From contig NZ_QKUF01000004.1 of the NCBI RefSeq assembly GCF_003253565.1, positions 124,001 through 188,000 on the forward strand: a DNA stretch of 64,000 nucleotides, in the 5' to 3' direction. The stretch's first letter is position 1. The number at the start of each line of letters is the position of its first letter. The DNA comes from Thermosporothrix hazakensis. Lineage in GTDB: Bacteria > Chloroflexota > Ktedonobacteria > Ktedonobacterales > Ktedonobacteraceae. The translations under genes were made by a program, and so were the position numbers. Shown here one piece after another: positions 1-8,228 of the stretch. The notes under the pieces were generated by a model. That model searched no databases and was not told the origin of the DNA. It saw only the letters and a list, made by a program, of their open reading frames with translations.

Positions 1-190
1 GCTGCATCGACTCCAATACCATTCTGGTGGTCATATTCAAGCAGGCTGCATACGCGGCTTCGAGCAGGTCGTGCGGTCGAAAGTGCTGCCCGCTCCCCCC
101 CTTATCGGCGGTCGTATCGGCGATGAGACACGCTTCCCCATTTGAAATAGCGGTTCTGTACGCCTGCGGTTGACTTGTCGAGATAACCAT
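1..190 (-). CDS. OsmC/Ohr-family protein, N-terminal part (runs off window)
   Basis: The first 63 codons of a leftward gene are present; the rest lies outside the window. The start is an ATG at 190 preceded by AAGGAAGG at good spacing. The visible protein has the OsmC pattern of a short beta-rich lead followed by residues reading HDLLEAAYAACLNMTTRM, which corresponds to the helix carrying the first reactive cysteine in this family. OsmC/Ohr proteins reduce organic hydroperoxides in the cytoplasm with a pair of cysteines; only the first (in AACLNM) is visible here, so peroxidase activity is inferred from the family. Confidence 0.75.
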   Translation of the reverse strand, partial: MVISTSQPQAYRTAISNGEACLIADTTADKGGSGQHFRPHDLLEAAYAACLNMTTRMVLESMQ

Positions 191-582
191 ATTGTTTCAC
201 CTTCCTTAGTACTGCTTTTCTACGCAGTTTACAGGCAGGGACAGGCGTTGTCTAATGCTTTTTTCTCTCTCTGCTGATACGCTCCTCGTATCAATGGCAT
301 ATTTCCTTTTCGCATACTTCTCAACCGTTTTCTTTTCATACAGGAGCGGAATCGTGATCGCCTTTAGCGGAACTGCCAGAGGACAGGACCACCGCTACTA
401 ACTCATGGCGCAAAACGCTGACCTCTCTTCAGCAGGGGCGCGAAAGATCATGAGAGCGGTGGCGACAGTCCGACGGTACCTGCACATGAGAGCAATGTGT
501 TACAGGAAAAAATCTACTATAACGTAATATCTTCGTTAACAGCTCATCAAACGCATATCATCTTGCATTCCCTTTCTCAAGC
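191..582. other. Intergenic, no gene recognised
   Basis: This 392-bp gap separates the OsmC start from the 3' end of the leftward GNAT gene. I see no convincing coding frame, RNA gene or strong hairpin. It should contain the OsmC promoter near its left end. Confidence 0.5.
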
Positions 583-1017
583 TTAGAGCTTTTTGACCAT
601 CGTGTAATAGCACGAGCCCGGCGGGTAGTCCTCAACCGTCCCGACCACTGTGTATCCATGCCGCTCATAGAAGGTACGAGCCTGAAATTCAAAAGTGGTC
701 AACAACACCTTGCGGGCTCCATGCTCCTGGCCCATTGCTTCTATACGGGCAAGCAGCGAGCTTCCCAGTCCCTGCCCGCGCAGCTCTTCCGGCAGCCAAA
801 AAACATCGAGTTCCAGCCAATCCCAATATTGTTGGGCGGTGATACCACCCTGCCAGCATCCTTCTTGATCCGTGACAATGAGCTGAAGGTGCTTGATGGC
901 ATCTCTGGCCTGGCGATGTGGAAGCGAATGCTTGTCGTTAAACGCCTGAAGCTGCTGCCTGAGATAGGTTTCAAACTCAGGATACTCCTTCAACGAAGGG
1001 GTGATAGAATAATGCAT
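583..1017 (-). CDS. GNAT-family N-acetyltransferase
   Basis: This 144-aa protein has the single-domain GNAT fold that transfers an acetyl group from acetyl-CoA to an amine. The acetyl-CoA binding motif is visible as LPEELRGQGLGSSLL around residues 75-90 (Q/RxxGxG/A type). It is followed by the ARKVLLTTFEFQARTFYERHGY segment typical of motif B, ending in a conserved FYERHGY. The start ATG at 1017 has an AGAGGAG ribosome-binding site. The substrate cannot be told from sequence. The gene is isolated, with leftward OsmC downstream. Confidence 0.85.
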   Translation of the reverse strand: MHYSITPSLKEYPEFETYLRQQLQAFNDKHSLPHRQARDAIKHLQLIVTDQEGCWQGGITAQQYWDWLELDVFWLPEELRGQGLGSSLLARIEAMGQEHGARKVLLTTFEFQARTFYERHGYTVVGTVEDYPPGSCYYTMVKKL

Positions 1018-1339
1018 GGGTTCTCCTCTTCGATACAGGGATAATACGTTTTAGCGGCAAAGAAAGCAGAAAAGGATAGAGGAACTACGCTCGGTACGCA
1101 TTGGGGAAAGCAGGCCGACAAGAAGCTGCTCATCCTGATGAGAGGGAGCTACTATAGTGGCGCTTTTTCCTCTAGCATGTAAGCATGCGCCGAGCTTACG
1201 AGGGGATCACTGTCTGTTGCATACACTTCATTGTACACGGAAATGTAAGAAAAATACAAGGTGAACGCAAGCCAATGTGAACATATGTTGATGCAACAGA
1301 CATGGAATGATCAGCCCATCAAAGGTTGTGAGCTCGATC

Positions 1340-1376
1340 TTTCTTCTATAGAAGGTATTCTCTTTTATAGAAGAAA
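1340..1376. promoter_or_regulatory. Tandem palindromic boxes, candidate operator
   Basis: Two 12-bp boxes, CTTCTATAGAAG at 1343-1354 (perfect palindrome) and CTTTTATAGAAG at 1362-1373, are spaced 19 bp apart. Together they also form an 11-bp inverted repeat (1340-1350 with 1366-1376). The rest of 1018-1599 shows no convincing gene. The boxes lie upstream of the ABC transporter remnant and may be leftover regulation of that lost gene. Confidence 0.4.
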
Positions 1377-1599
1377 AATCATATCGTGCTTGACATCAAA
1401 AGAGTCTTCAGTTTAGAATTGCCTTATTCATCAGAAAGATTTATAGAGACAAGGAAGAAATTTTTATGCTCCTCACACGTTCTTTCCCCGGTCACTTCTT
1501 CCTCCCCATTAACAAGTAGCACACCACAATACAACATATTCCACTCTTGCAGACATGCATGTCTTGTATGCCTGACGCCTCTGCCGTTTTGTCACCAGA

Positions 1600-1889
1600 C
1601 AGCATAACGAACGAACCTGCTGCGCCTTGATCTGGCGCGCCATTGTCCCTCACCTGACCTTTCCAGCGCATTAGATGTACACACAGAACAAGCACTCTGG
1701 CAGCGGCTCCTTGAGAATGAACCGCCTGCGCTGCTGGTGATCTCGCATCGCCCGGAAGTGCTCCGACGTGCTGGCCATATCATTGTGCTGCGTGATGGCG
1801 CAATAGAGGCTGAAGGGACGCTTGCCGAACTACTTTTCGGCAGCCATGAGCTTCGTTCGATCTGGTTTGAAGCCGAGGCACAGCAATAA
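1600..1889 (+). pseudogene. ABC transporter ATP-binding domain, C-terminal remnant
   Basis: From 1665 to the TAA at 1887-1889 the frame encodes 74 residues typical of the end of an ABC exporter nucleotide-binding domain: the D-loop SALDVHTEQALW, the H-loop region LLVISHRPEVLRRAGHIIVL and the closing RDGAIEAEGTLAEL. Upstream in the same frame only a scrambled LARHCPSPDLS remains of the signature/Walker B part, and a stop lies further back. The Walker A half and any membrane domain are absent, so this is a decayed fragment. Confidence 0.75.
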
Positions 1890-1910
1890 GACAGACGGAG
1901 CGGGCATAGC

Positions 1911-2510
1911 TCACTGCCCCGTGCATCTCTTCTGCACCTGAATGCGTTCGCAACAGGTGCAACGTGGCTGATAGTTGATAATATGGCCGCGCCGGTCAAG
2001 CTCAAAATGGCAACATTCAAGCAACTCCTGCTTGAGCCGCTCACGCGCCCGCTGCACACGCGATTTCGCGCCCGAGAAGGAGAGGCCAAGCCGCTCACTG
2101 AGCTCTTTTTGCGATAGCCCGTGATACTCGGTCAAAACGAGCGCTTGTCTGTCTCTCTCGGGCAGGTTCATCACCATCTGACGCACGCAGGGCAATAGCT
2201 CGCTCACCACATCGTCATCAGGCAGTTCATCAAGCAAGACGTCCTCGTCCAGAGGGGCGGTTATGAGCTGGCGACGATACGCGTCGATGATGGCATTTCG
2301 TGTCAACTGATAGATCCAGCATTCCAGCTTTTCCGCGTCCCGCAGCGTCTCAATGCGCTGATGAACCTTGAGAAAAACATCCTGTAGAATATCCTCCGCT
2401 GCAACCGGGTCCGGGACTCGCTTTTGAATGAAGCGCAACAGTGGCACATGGAAGGCATGCCATACCTGCTCGGTTGTGAGAGCGCTCCCGATATCGTGTT
2501 GAGATAACAC
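1911..2510 (-). CDS. sigZ: ECF RNA polymerase sigma factor, SigZ type
   Basis: The 199-aa protein contains sigma region 2 (roughly residues 10-80, with the PDPVAAEDILQDVFLKVHQR core) and region 4 (about 110-165, LPERDRQALVLTEYHGLSQ followed by the KELSERLGLSFSGAKSRVQR helix-turn-helix). The tail is cysteine-rich (ECCHFELDRRGHI, then CTCCERIQ), a hallmark of SigZ-like factors. I chose the GTG at 2510 because AGGAGG lies just upstream and homology starts there; the frame stays open further upstream but without sigma similarity. No anti-sigma gene is adjacent. A degraded paralogue sits at about 62098-62568. Confidence 0.85.
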   Translation of the reverse strand: MLSQHDIGSALTTEQVWHAFHVPLLRFIQKRVPDPVAAEDILQDVFLKVHQRIETLRDAEKLECWIYQLTRNAIIDAYRRQLITAPLDEDVLLDELPDDDVVSELLPCVRQMVMNLPERDRQALVLTEYHGLSQKELSERLGLSFSGAKSRVQRARERLKQELLECCHFELDRRGHIINYQPRCTCCERIQVQKRCTGQ

Positions 2511-3063
2511 GGTCTTTTTCCTCCTGACTGCACAACTTTCACTACAATGGACGCACCTTCTCACCAAAAGACGCAGCGAGCGAGAGGTTGCCCGGCGCAC
2601 AGGCTCACAGAGATACGAGAAGGACAACGAGCAGGTCGGTAACTGTTTGCGGAGCAGCTCGGACCACCGGCACGCAAACAGACCATAGCTTACCCTCACA
2701 TTGTACCATTCATTCGAGAGCAAGGCCCAGAGAGATATCAGTCAGGATGGTATGGCAGTACAACGAATGCTTCTCGGTATCTTGCTATTTCTCCGAGAGT
2801 ATGGTATAGTGTAGCCCATCAACTATCCATGCAGCTCCATTGATCTTACTTCGGAGAATCGCTGAATCCACCGATTCGCTTCTTTTTGAAGAAAGGCGAA
2901 TGTTTAGAGCGCATAAAGAACAAAGTATCATGCTCTCTAACTGCGGTGGTTATGTCAGACTGTGAGGGGTCGTTCGATGCATGCATCGAACGGACCTTTC
3001 GGACTGAACAACCACTCTGGTTGAAGGTCGTCACCAATAACCCTCTCTACAAGGAGGTCAAAG
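2511..3063. other. Intergenic region upstream of sigZ and of the small peptide gene
   Basis: No standard gene is recognised in this 553-bp stretch. It should hold the divergent promoters of sigZ (leftward) and of the 54-codon gene at 3064 (rightward). The one conspicuous structure is the palindrome at 2971-2992. Confidence 0.45.
2971..2992. repeat. Perfect 22-bp palindrome
   Basis: The sequence is perfectly self-complementary around its centre (ATGCAT core). It reads CGTTCGATGC on the left arm and GCATCGAACG on the right, with GTC and GGAC extending the symmetry imperfectly. It lies 71 bp upstream of the small peptide ATG. It could be a dimeric regulator site or an RNA hairpin in the leader. 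Confidence 0.6.
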
Positions 3064-3228
3064 ATGTGCGAGCAGTGCGAGCAGGGAAACCACGCCAGCT
3101 GCCCCAGCCAGCAGATGGAAGGGTCGCAGCAGGTGTACACTGACGGACAGGGATCGTACACGATGGTCACTACCACGATCAAGTGCTGTGATGGCACTGT
3201 GATCAACCAGTACAACCACAGGCAGTAA
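3064..3228 (+). CDS. 54-aa cysteine-rich small protein, unknown
   Basis: A short frame begins at ATG 3064 behind a near-ideal AAGGAGGT ribosome-binding site (3051-3058) and ends at TAA 3226-3228. The peptide has five cysteines: a CEQC pair at residues 2-5, C13, and adjacent C41-C42. The middle is polar and rich in Q, T and S (QQVYTDGQGSYTMVTTT). There is no signal peptide or membrane segment. A terminator hairpin follows 12 bp after the stop, so it looks like a complete one-gene transcript. I do not recognise a family. The CxxC plus CC pattern would suit metal binding or disulfides, but that is inference. Confidence 0.6.
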   Translation: MCEQCEQGNHASCPSQQMEGSQQVYTDGQGSYTMVTTTIKCCDGTVINQYNHRQ

Positions 3229-3239
3229 GGGCATGACAG

Positions 3240-3308
3240 CGGGACGCGGGGAATGACGCCTCTCTCTACAAGAGGGTGGGCGGTTCCTCGTGTCCCGTCT
3301 ACTTTTTT
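3240..3308 (+). terminator. Rho-independent terminator after the small peptide gene
   Basis: A 14-bp stem pairs 3240-3253 (CGGGACGCGGGGAA) with 3284-3297 (TTCCTCGTGTCCCG), allowing two G-U pairs. A smaller hairpin sits in the loop, and a T6 run follows at 3303-3308. The remaining bases up to 3555 show nothing else. Confidence 0.75.
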
Positions 3309-3555
3309 CTCCCTTTGATACACATGCGCGAAAGCTGGAGTTGCTCCACTATCCTGAGGCAACTCGGCGAGCCAGTTGTGTGCCATATGTTTCATCGACA
3401 CATCCTCCCTCCAGTATGCTCATGTCTTCTTTTCTCGAAAAGCAAGCAATAGAAGCCTTCCCCCTGAAGCAAGCGACCTCACCGACTTCTAGCCCTTTTG
3501 TGCCGCAATGCTTGCCCATACGCCTGTTCTATGGCACAATAAAAGAAAAGAAAGA

Positions 3556-4563
3556 ATGAGTCACACGATGCGAGAACAACCAGCACTTACAGAAACACAG
3601 CTCCTCTCCTGCTTGCAAGAACAATATGGTATAACACCCGTTTCGCTCGAATATCTTCCTGTAGGGCTTGATACCAATGCCGGAAAATATCGCGTGGAGA
3701 GCAAGCAGGGGGTCTCATATCTGCTCAAGGTGAGAACGGGAGCGCTCTATAAGCCGAGTTGCGTTGTTCCCGCCGTACTACAGAAACAGGGAATCTCAGC
3801 AGTCGTTGCACCCTGTCCTACCAGCGACAACACCCTGTGGACCACCATCGAGGGCTGGACATTGATGCTCTATCCTTTCCTTGATGGCGACACAAGCTGG
3901 ACAGGCATAACCGACGATCAATGGAGAGAGACAGGGCGTATCTTCAGCCAGATTCACCGGGTCTCGCTTTCGCCCGACATCACGGCGTCGCTCCGTCGGG
4001 AAACGTTTGATCCAACGGCATACGCTCGCTGGCTGCGGACGTTCGTGGTGCAGAAGCTCCACACGTCCGATAGTCCTGCTGCTCACGCTTTTCGCGCCTC
4101 GTGGAAGCTCCACCAGGTCGCGATAGAGCGGGCCATCAACGCGATGGAAACGCTGGCGACCGCACTTCAGCAACAGGCGCTTCCATTGGTGCTCTGTCAC
4201 GCGGATCTGCACCCGGCCAATCTGTTACGAGATCGCTCCGGGCGCGTGTTCGTGCTCGACTGGGATGAAGTGATGTTGGCACCGAAAGAGCGCGACTTCA
4301 TCTTTATTGAGCATGCCGGGTCACCTTTCTTTCAAGGGTATGGAATGATGCCTATCAACTGGGCCGCGCTCACCTATTACCGCTATGAACGCGTCATTCA
4401 GGACGTGATTGAGTGTGCTGATGAGGTGTTTTTCCGGGATGATTTAAGCGAGCAGAGCAAGGCCGAAGCAGCCAGCTTATTTCACGCTGTTCTGGCAAAG
4501 GGGGGTGAGATTGAAGCGGCTCTGGAGGCGGCGGCACATCTTCCCTCTGAGCTCTCTCTGTAG
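3556..4563 (+). CDS. APH-family phosphotransferase (aminoglycoside phosphotransferase fold)
   Basis: This 335-aa kinase-like protein carries the APH catalytic loop CHADLHPANLL, with the catalytic Asp at about residue 217. The metal-binding Asp is in FVLDWDEVMLAPKERDF (about residue 235). The N-terminal lobe has a plausible ATP-binding strand (GLDTNAGKYRVESKQGVSYLLKV cut at the conserved Lys). Such enzymes phosphorylate small hydroxylated molecules, including aminoglycosides and spectinomycin, but substrate cannot be read from sequence. The start at 3556 is chosen over an upstream frame extension because a purine-rich AAAGAAAAGAAAG precedes it; ATG 3568 is also possible. Confidence 0.8.
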   Translation: MSHTMREQPALTETQLLSCLQEQYGITPVSLEYLPVGLDTNAGKYRVESKQGVSYLLKVRTGALYKPSCVVPAVLQKQGISAVVAPCPTSDNTLWTTIEGWTLMLYPFLDGDTSWTGITDDQWRETGRIFSQIHRVSLSPDITASLRRETFDPTAYARWLRTFVVQKLHTSDSPAAHAFRASWKLHQVAIERAINAMETLATALQQQALPLVLCHADLHPANLLRDRSGRVFVLDWDEVMLAPKERDFIFIEHAGSPFFQGYGMMPINWAALTYYRYERVIQDVIECADEVFFRDDLSEQSKAEAASLFHAVLAKGGEIEAALEAAAHLPSELSL

Positions 4564-4597
4564 AGCAGCAATACACCATTAGAAAGGATTGTTATTC

Positions 4598-5386
4598 TTG
4601 ACCGCTATCACCTTCTGGGGAACCAGCGATTCCAGAGGCGTTCCCCGGCTGCTCTGTACGTGCGATGTCTGCATACAAAGAGCGCCCAGAAATGTACGCA
4701 TGCGCCCCTCGATTTCGGTACACACAACCGGGGGCCCGATCCAGATTGACTTTTCGCCCGATTTCCGTCAGCAGTTCTTGCAGTTCTCGTCCGGGGAGAT
4801 TCCTCGCAACGTGCTGATTACGCATCTGCATAACGATCATATCGCGGGGCTCGGCGACTTCGGGGACCTCTGCTTCTGGCATCATGCACCCGCACGCATT
4901 TTCAGTCCGGAAGAGATGATCACAGGCCTGCAACAAAAATTCGCGCACCTGACACCGGAACGCGGAATTGAAATGGTCGCCACACGAGAACTTCAGCTTG
5001 CAGAGTGGCAGATCACGTTCCATCAGGTTCAACATGGAGCGAACGGCTATTCGTACGCAATTCGCTTTACAGGCCGTGAGAGCACCTGGGCCTACATGCC
5101 CGATGCCTTTCAGGTGACAGATGAACAATTCAAGCCGCTACAGCATTCGGACCTTCTGATTCTGGGAGCAGCCTACTGGAAAGAGCAGGCTGAGCCGCAC
5201 CAGCGCTCTATTTATGACGTTGAAGAGGCTCTGGCAATCAAGCAGCGCTTTGGTATCAGGCACATGGTGCTGACCCATCTCTCACATGATATCGATATCC
5301 CGCGCTACGCGGAGCGGCTCCCGGATGGTGTCATGTTCGCGTTTGACGGCCTGGTTATACAGCTTGAAGCGCTTCTCAAGCCGTGA
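4598..5386 (+). CDS. MBL-fold metallohydrolase, PhnP-like
   Basis: The 262-aa protein starts with GTSDSRGVPRLLCTCDVC, the N-terminal pattern of PhnP-type (phosphoribosyl cyclic phosphodiesterase-like) metallo-beta-lactamase-fold enzymes. It carries the metal motif THLHNDHIAGLGD (His 76, His 78, Asp 80, His 81), a later YMPDAF and the terminal THLSHDID. The start is taken as TTG 4598, nine bases after AGAAAGGA; a TTG at 4589 would add three residues but has no spacing from that site. It lies 34 bp after the APH gene and is probably co-transcribed. No phn genes are nearby, so the substrate is unknown. Confidence 0.8.
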   Translation: MTAITFWGTSDSRGVPRLLCTCDVCIQRAPRNVRMRPSISVHTTGGPIQIDFSPDFRQQFLQFSSGEIPRNVLITHLHNDHIAGLGDFGDLCFWHHAPARIFSPEEMITGLQQKFAHLTPERGIEMVATRELQLAEWQITFHQVQHGANGYSYAIRFTGRESTWAYMPDAFQVTDEQFKPLQHSDLLILGAAYWKEQAEPHQRSIYDVEEALAIKQRFGIRHMVLTHLSHDIDIPRYAERLPDGVMFAFDGLVIQLEALLKP

Positions 5387-5396
5387 GAGGAGCGTA

Positions 5397-6281
5397 TCAG
5401 GTCCATTCCTGCGTCTCCCAACGCATGCGATAATCAGCAACAAATTGTTCTAGTGTCGTCGCGGGCCGTCCCAGGAGTGCGGGCAGTTCATCAGTCATCA
5501 GAGCGTTCTTGCCAAGCCGCGTTAACGTATAGACGATAGTCATAAAGAAGATGACATCCCAGGCAACGCCACGCCGCCATAGACGTTGCCAGAACTGGAA
5601 CATGCTCGGCCTGGCATAGCGAATCGGGCGCTGTAGCACCTTCGAGAAGACCAGCGCCACCTGGAAGAAACTCAGCCGCTCGGGGCCGGTCAACGTATAG
5701 GACCGGTTCTTGAAGCGAGCGGGATCACGGAAGATGTCGAGGACGACTGCCGCCACATCGCGCGCGTCAATAAAACTGGTCAGTCCGTTGCCAGCCGGGA
5801 TAAAAATCTCGTTGTGTTCCGCGATGTCAATACCATGTGTTGAGATCCGACGACAGAGATTCTGCATAAAATAACTGGCTCGTAGAAAGGTATAAGCAAC
5901 GCCGGATCGCTCAATGTGGCGCTCAACGTGATAATGTGGAATCACCGAAGACGCATCGGCGCCCGGTACTGTCACATAAACGATATGCTGACATCCCGCC
6001 TGCACGGCAGCATCAATAAAAGGCTTCATGCGGGTTTGCACGGTGCGAGGATGAGGCAGCGGGAACAACAAAAAGAGCATCTGAATGCCATCTAGCACCG
6101 CGCCCCAGGTCGAGCGATCATCATAATCGAAGGCAACACAGGGGGCATCCTGTCCATACAATGCACGAAGACGTTCGGGATTATGGGCCGCGATCCGAAA
6201 AGGCATAGCAGGCCGCTGATCCAGCAACAGACGCACAACTTCAGCGCCAACGTTGCCGGTTGGTCCGGTCACAACAATCAT
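5397..6281 (-). CDS. NmrA-like NAD(P)-binding family protein
   Basis: This 294-aa Rossmann protein begins MIVVTGPTGNVGAEVVRLL, the TGxTGxxG dinucleotide motif of atypical (NmrA-like) short-chain dehydrogenases. A GCQHIVYVTVPGAD strand and a SGVAYTFLRASYFMQNL segment follow, the usual order in this family. The active-site Tyr-x3-Lys of true SDRs is not evident, so it may be an NAD(P) sensor or an isoflavone-reductase-like enzyme. It is transcribed divergently from the MarR gene at 6387, which probably controls it. Confidence 0.8.
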   Translation of the reverse strand: MIVVTGPTGNVGAEVVRLLLDQRPAMPFRIAAHNPERLRALYGQDAPCVAFDYDDRSTWGAVLDGIQMLFLLFPLPHPRTVQTRMKPFIDAAVQAGCQHIVYVTVPGADASSVIPHYHVERHIERSGVAYTFLRASYFMQNLCRRISTHGIDIAEHNEIFIPAGNGLTSFIDARDVAAVVLDIFRDPARFKNRSYTLTGPERLSFFQVALVFSKVLQRPIRYARPSMFQFWQRLWRRGVAWDVIFFMTIVYTLTRLGKNALMTDELPALLGRPATTLEQFVADYRMRWETQEWT

Positions 6282-6323
6282 CGATATACCTTCCTTCTCC
6301 TGTATGCTATACTACATAAGAGT

Positions 6324-6358
6324 TATCTTCCTCTGAAAGTATCTGCATGAGGAAGATA
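6324..6358. promoter_or_regulatory. Inverted repeat between nmrA-like and marR genes, candidate MarR operator
   Basis: Perfect 10-bp arms TATCTTCCTC (6324-6333) and GAGGAAGATA (6349-6358) are separated by 15 bp in the 105-bp divergent intergenic region. Placement between a MarR gene and its divergent neighbour is the classic arrangement for autoregulated MarR operators. MarR sites usually have closer half-sites, so an mRNA hairpin is an alternative. Confidence 0.5.
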
Positions 6359-6386
6359 TTTTGACTTTAACATAAAGGAGATAGCC

Positions 6387-6875
6387 ATGTCAAGCGAGCA
6401 GCAACCACAGTCCAATACGAAGGAAACATTTCAGCAGGAGATACGCCAGTTCGTTGCGGAAGCCGTCTTTTTCTTTGAGAAGATTGGCGAGCGCGCAGGC
6501 TTGCATGCAACCGATTTGCAATGCCTGAACCTTCTCAGCTCCCTCGGCCCGATGACCGCCGGCACTCTTGCGAAACGAACCGGCCTGACCACGGGAGCCG
6601 TTACCCGCGTCATCGATCGTCTGGAGAAGGCAGGGTACGTCCAGCGAGAACGCTCAGAGCGGGATCGGCGCACCGTCCTCATTCGTCCTCAGGCGAAAAT
6701 GGCAGAGCTTGACGCGTTCTTCGAGCGATACTTACAGCAGGCGTGGAGCGAACTCTATGAAAGCTATGGACCGCACGAGCTGGCCATTATTCTCGATTTC
6801 CTGCGCAAAACACACCCGCTGAACCAGCAGGCGCTTGCTCAACTCCATCGAGATACTGCCTCTTTCCCGTCCTGA
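6387..6875 (+). CDS. MarR-family transcriptional regulator
   Basis: The 162-aa protein has the MarR winged helix-turn-helix: LNLLSSLGPMTAGTLAKRTG, then TTGAVTRVIDRLEKAGYVQR as the recognition helix and the wing ERSERDRRTVLIRP. Helices on both sides would form the dimer interface. The ATG at 6387 has an AAGGAGAT ribosome-binding site. It probably represses itself and the divergent NmrA-like gene in response to a small phenolic-type ligand; the ligand is inference from the family. Confidence 0.9.
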   Translation: MSSEQQPQSNTKETFQQEIRQFVAEAVFFFEKIGERAGLHATDLQCLNLLSSLGPMTAGTLAKRTGLTTGAVTRVIDRLEKAGYVQRERSERDRRTVLIRPQAKMAELDAFFERYLQQAWSELYESYGPHELAIILDFLRKTHPLNQQALAQLHRDTASFPS

Positions 6876-6884
6876 AAGCAACTG

Positions 6885-6914
6885 TTTACAGACGCGGCCT
6901 GATCCCATTATAAT
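6885..6914 (+). promoter_or_regulatory. Sigma70-type promoter for the SDR gene
   Basis: TTTACA at 6885-6890 and a perfect TATAAT at 6909-6914 are separated by 18 bp, starting 9 bp after the marR stop and giving the SDR at 6984 its own promoter. Confidence 0.55.
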
Positions 6915-6983
6915 GCGATTGAGCTGCAACTGCTCCCCGCTTTCTTTGAGACGGGAAAGATTTTTGAAGGTGAACATAAAACG

Positions 6984-7760
6984 ATGTTACAGAATAAACG
7001 GATCATCGTGACCGGCGCGACCAGCGGTATAGGTCGGGCGATCGCGCTCGAGGCCGCCCGGCATGGCGCAGATATCGCGTTCTGTGGGCTGACCGAAGAG
7101 GGAGCCGCCGAGGTCATTCATGAGATAGAGAAGTGCGGGCGCCGCTCCTTCTTTCGTGCGCTCGATCTCAGTAATCTTGACGAGGCCCGCCGCTTCACAC
7201 GCGATGCCATCGCATTTCTGGGGGGCCTGGATGGCGTGGTGAACAATGCGGGCGCGAACTTTTTCCACAGCGTCCTGAAGGCAAAGCTGGAAGATGTGCA
7301 GCGCTGCTTTGCCGTCGATTTTTATCCCGCCTGGGCGATCTGTCAGGAGGCCTATGAGGAGCTCAAGGCGTGCGGAAATGGCATTATCGTCAATATGGCC
7401 TCTATTCATGCCGAACGCACTTTTGCGGGCACATTCCCCTATAATGCAGCAAAGGCGGCGCTCGTTGCCCTGACAAAATCACTGGCAATTGAATGGGGCC
7501 CGGATAACATCAAAGCGATCGCCATTGCACCCGCAATGATTATGACCTCACAGCTTGTAGAAGATTTCAACAGCTCACCTGAGGCACAGGCAGAACTCAG
7601 GCGCCTTGAAACGCACTACGCGGTACGAAGAGCAGGCACGCCCGAAGATGTCGCCTCCCTTGTGACTTACTTATTGAGTGGCGTCAACCAGTTCCTGAGC
7701 GGCACCACCATCCATGTTGATGGAGGCATCAATGCAATTATGGAGTCTCCTCGCGAATAA
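6984..7760 (+). CDS. SDR-family oxidoreductase (FabG-like)
   Basis: The 258-aa classical short-chain dehydrogenase has the cofactor motif VTGATSGIGRAIA near residue 8, the NNAG motif (GVVNNAGANFF), a catalytic Ser in VNMASIH and the YNAAK active site with Tyr at about residue 153. The C-terminal HVDGGINAIM is typical. It reduces or oxidises a carbonyl/hydroxyl pair with NAD(P)H; the substrate is unknown. It is read from its own promoter after marR. Confidence 0.88.
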   Translation: MLQNKRIIVTGATSGIGRAIALEAARHGADIAFCGLTEEGAAEVIHEIEKCGRRSFFRALDLSNLDEARRFTRDAIAFLGGLDGVVNNAGANFFHSVLKAKLEDVQRCFAVDFYPAWAICQEAYEELKACGNGIIVNMASIHAERTFAGTFPYNAAKAALVALTKSLAIEWGPDNIKAIAIAPAMIMTSQLVEDFNSSPEAQAELRRLETHYAVRRAGTPEDVASLVTYLLSGVNQFLSGTTIHVDGGINAIMESPRE

Positions 7761-8228
7761 CCTCTGAAGCAGTCCATCTCTATTTTTCGCGCCTGGCACA
7801 ATACATATACAAATAGACAGAAATATACCATTGTCATCGACCGGGAACAGCAACGGGGCTCACCCGGTCCTCACCCAAAGGAGCTGTATATGTCGCAACC
7901 TGTTTCCCCCTTTCCCGCCCGTTTTCTCCCGGCCATCCGCGCGCTTCTCCAATTACAGCAACACGAACGCTATCTGGGAGCCATCATTTTTGGCTCGCTG
8001 GCACGCATGGAAGCAACCGACAAAAGCGATTGCGATGCAAAGGTTATCGTCAATGAAGAGAATCCCTGTTCCAATATCAATCATCCAAGCATCGGCCGGG
8101 GTCAAGCTAGACCTCACCTTCCTCTCGCTTGAGCAATTACGCAAGCATACCAGAGAAGAAATGGAGCGGGCCGAACGCATTCCCATCATCGCGAAGTCAA
8201 TCATTCTCTTTGGTGACACTCCCGTCCC

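Noticed and set aside
2511..2723. N-terminal extension of sigZ by 71 codons
   Set aside because: The extension is Cys/Arg-rich without sigma similarity. The GTG at 2510 has AGGAGG and matches the family start.
2955..3401. 148-codon leftward frame across the small peptide and its terminator
   Set aside because: It runs antisense through a palindrome and a terminator hairpin and has no recognisable domain.
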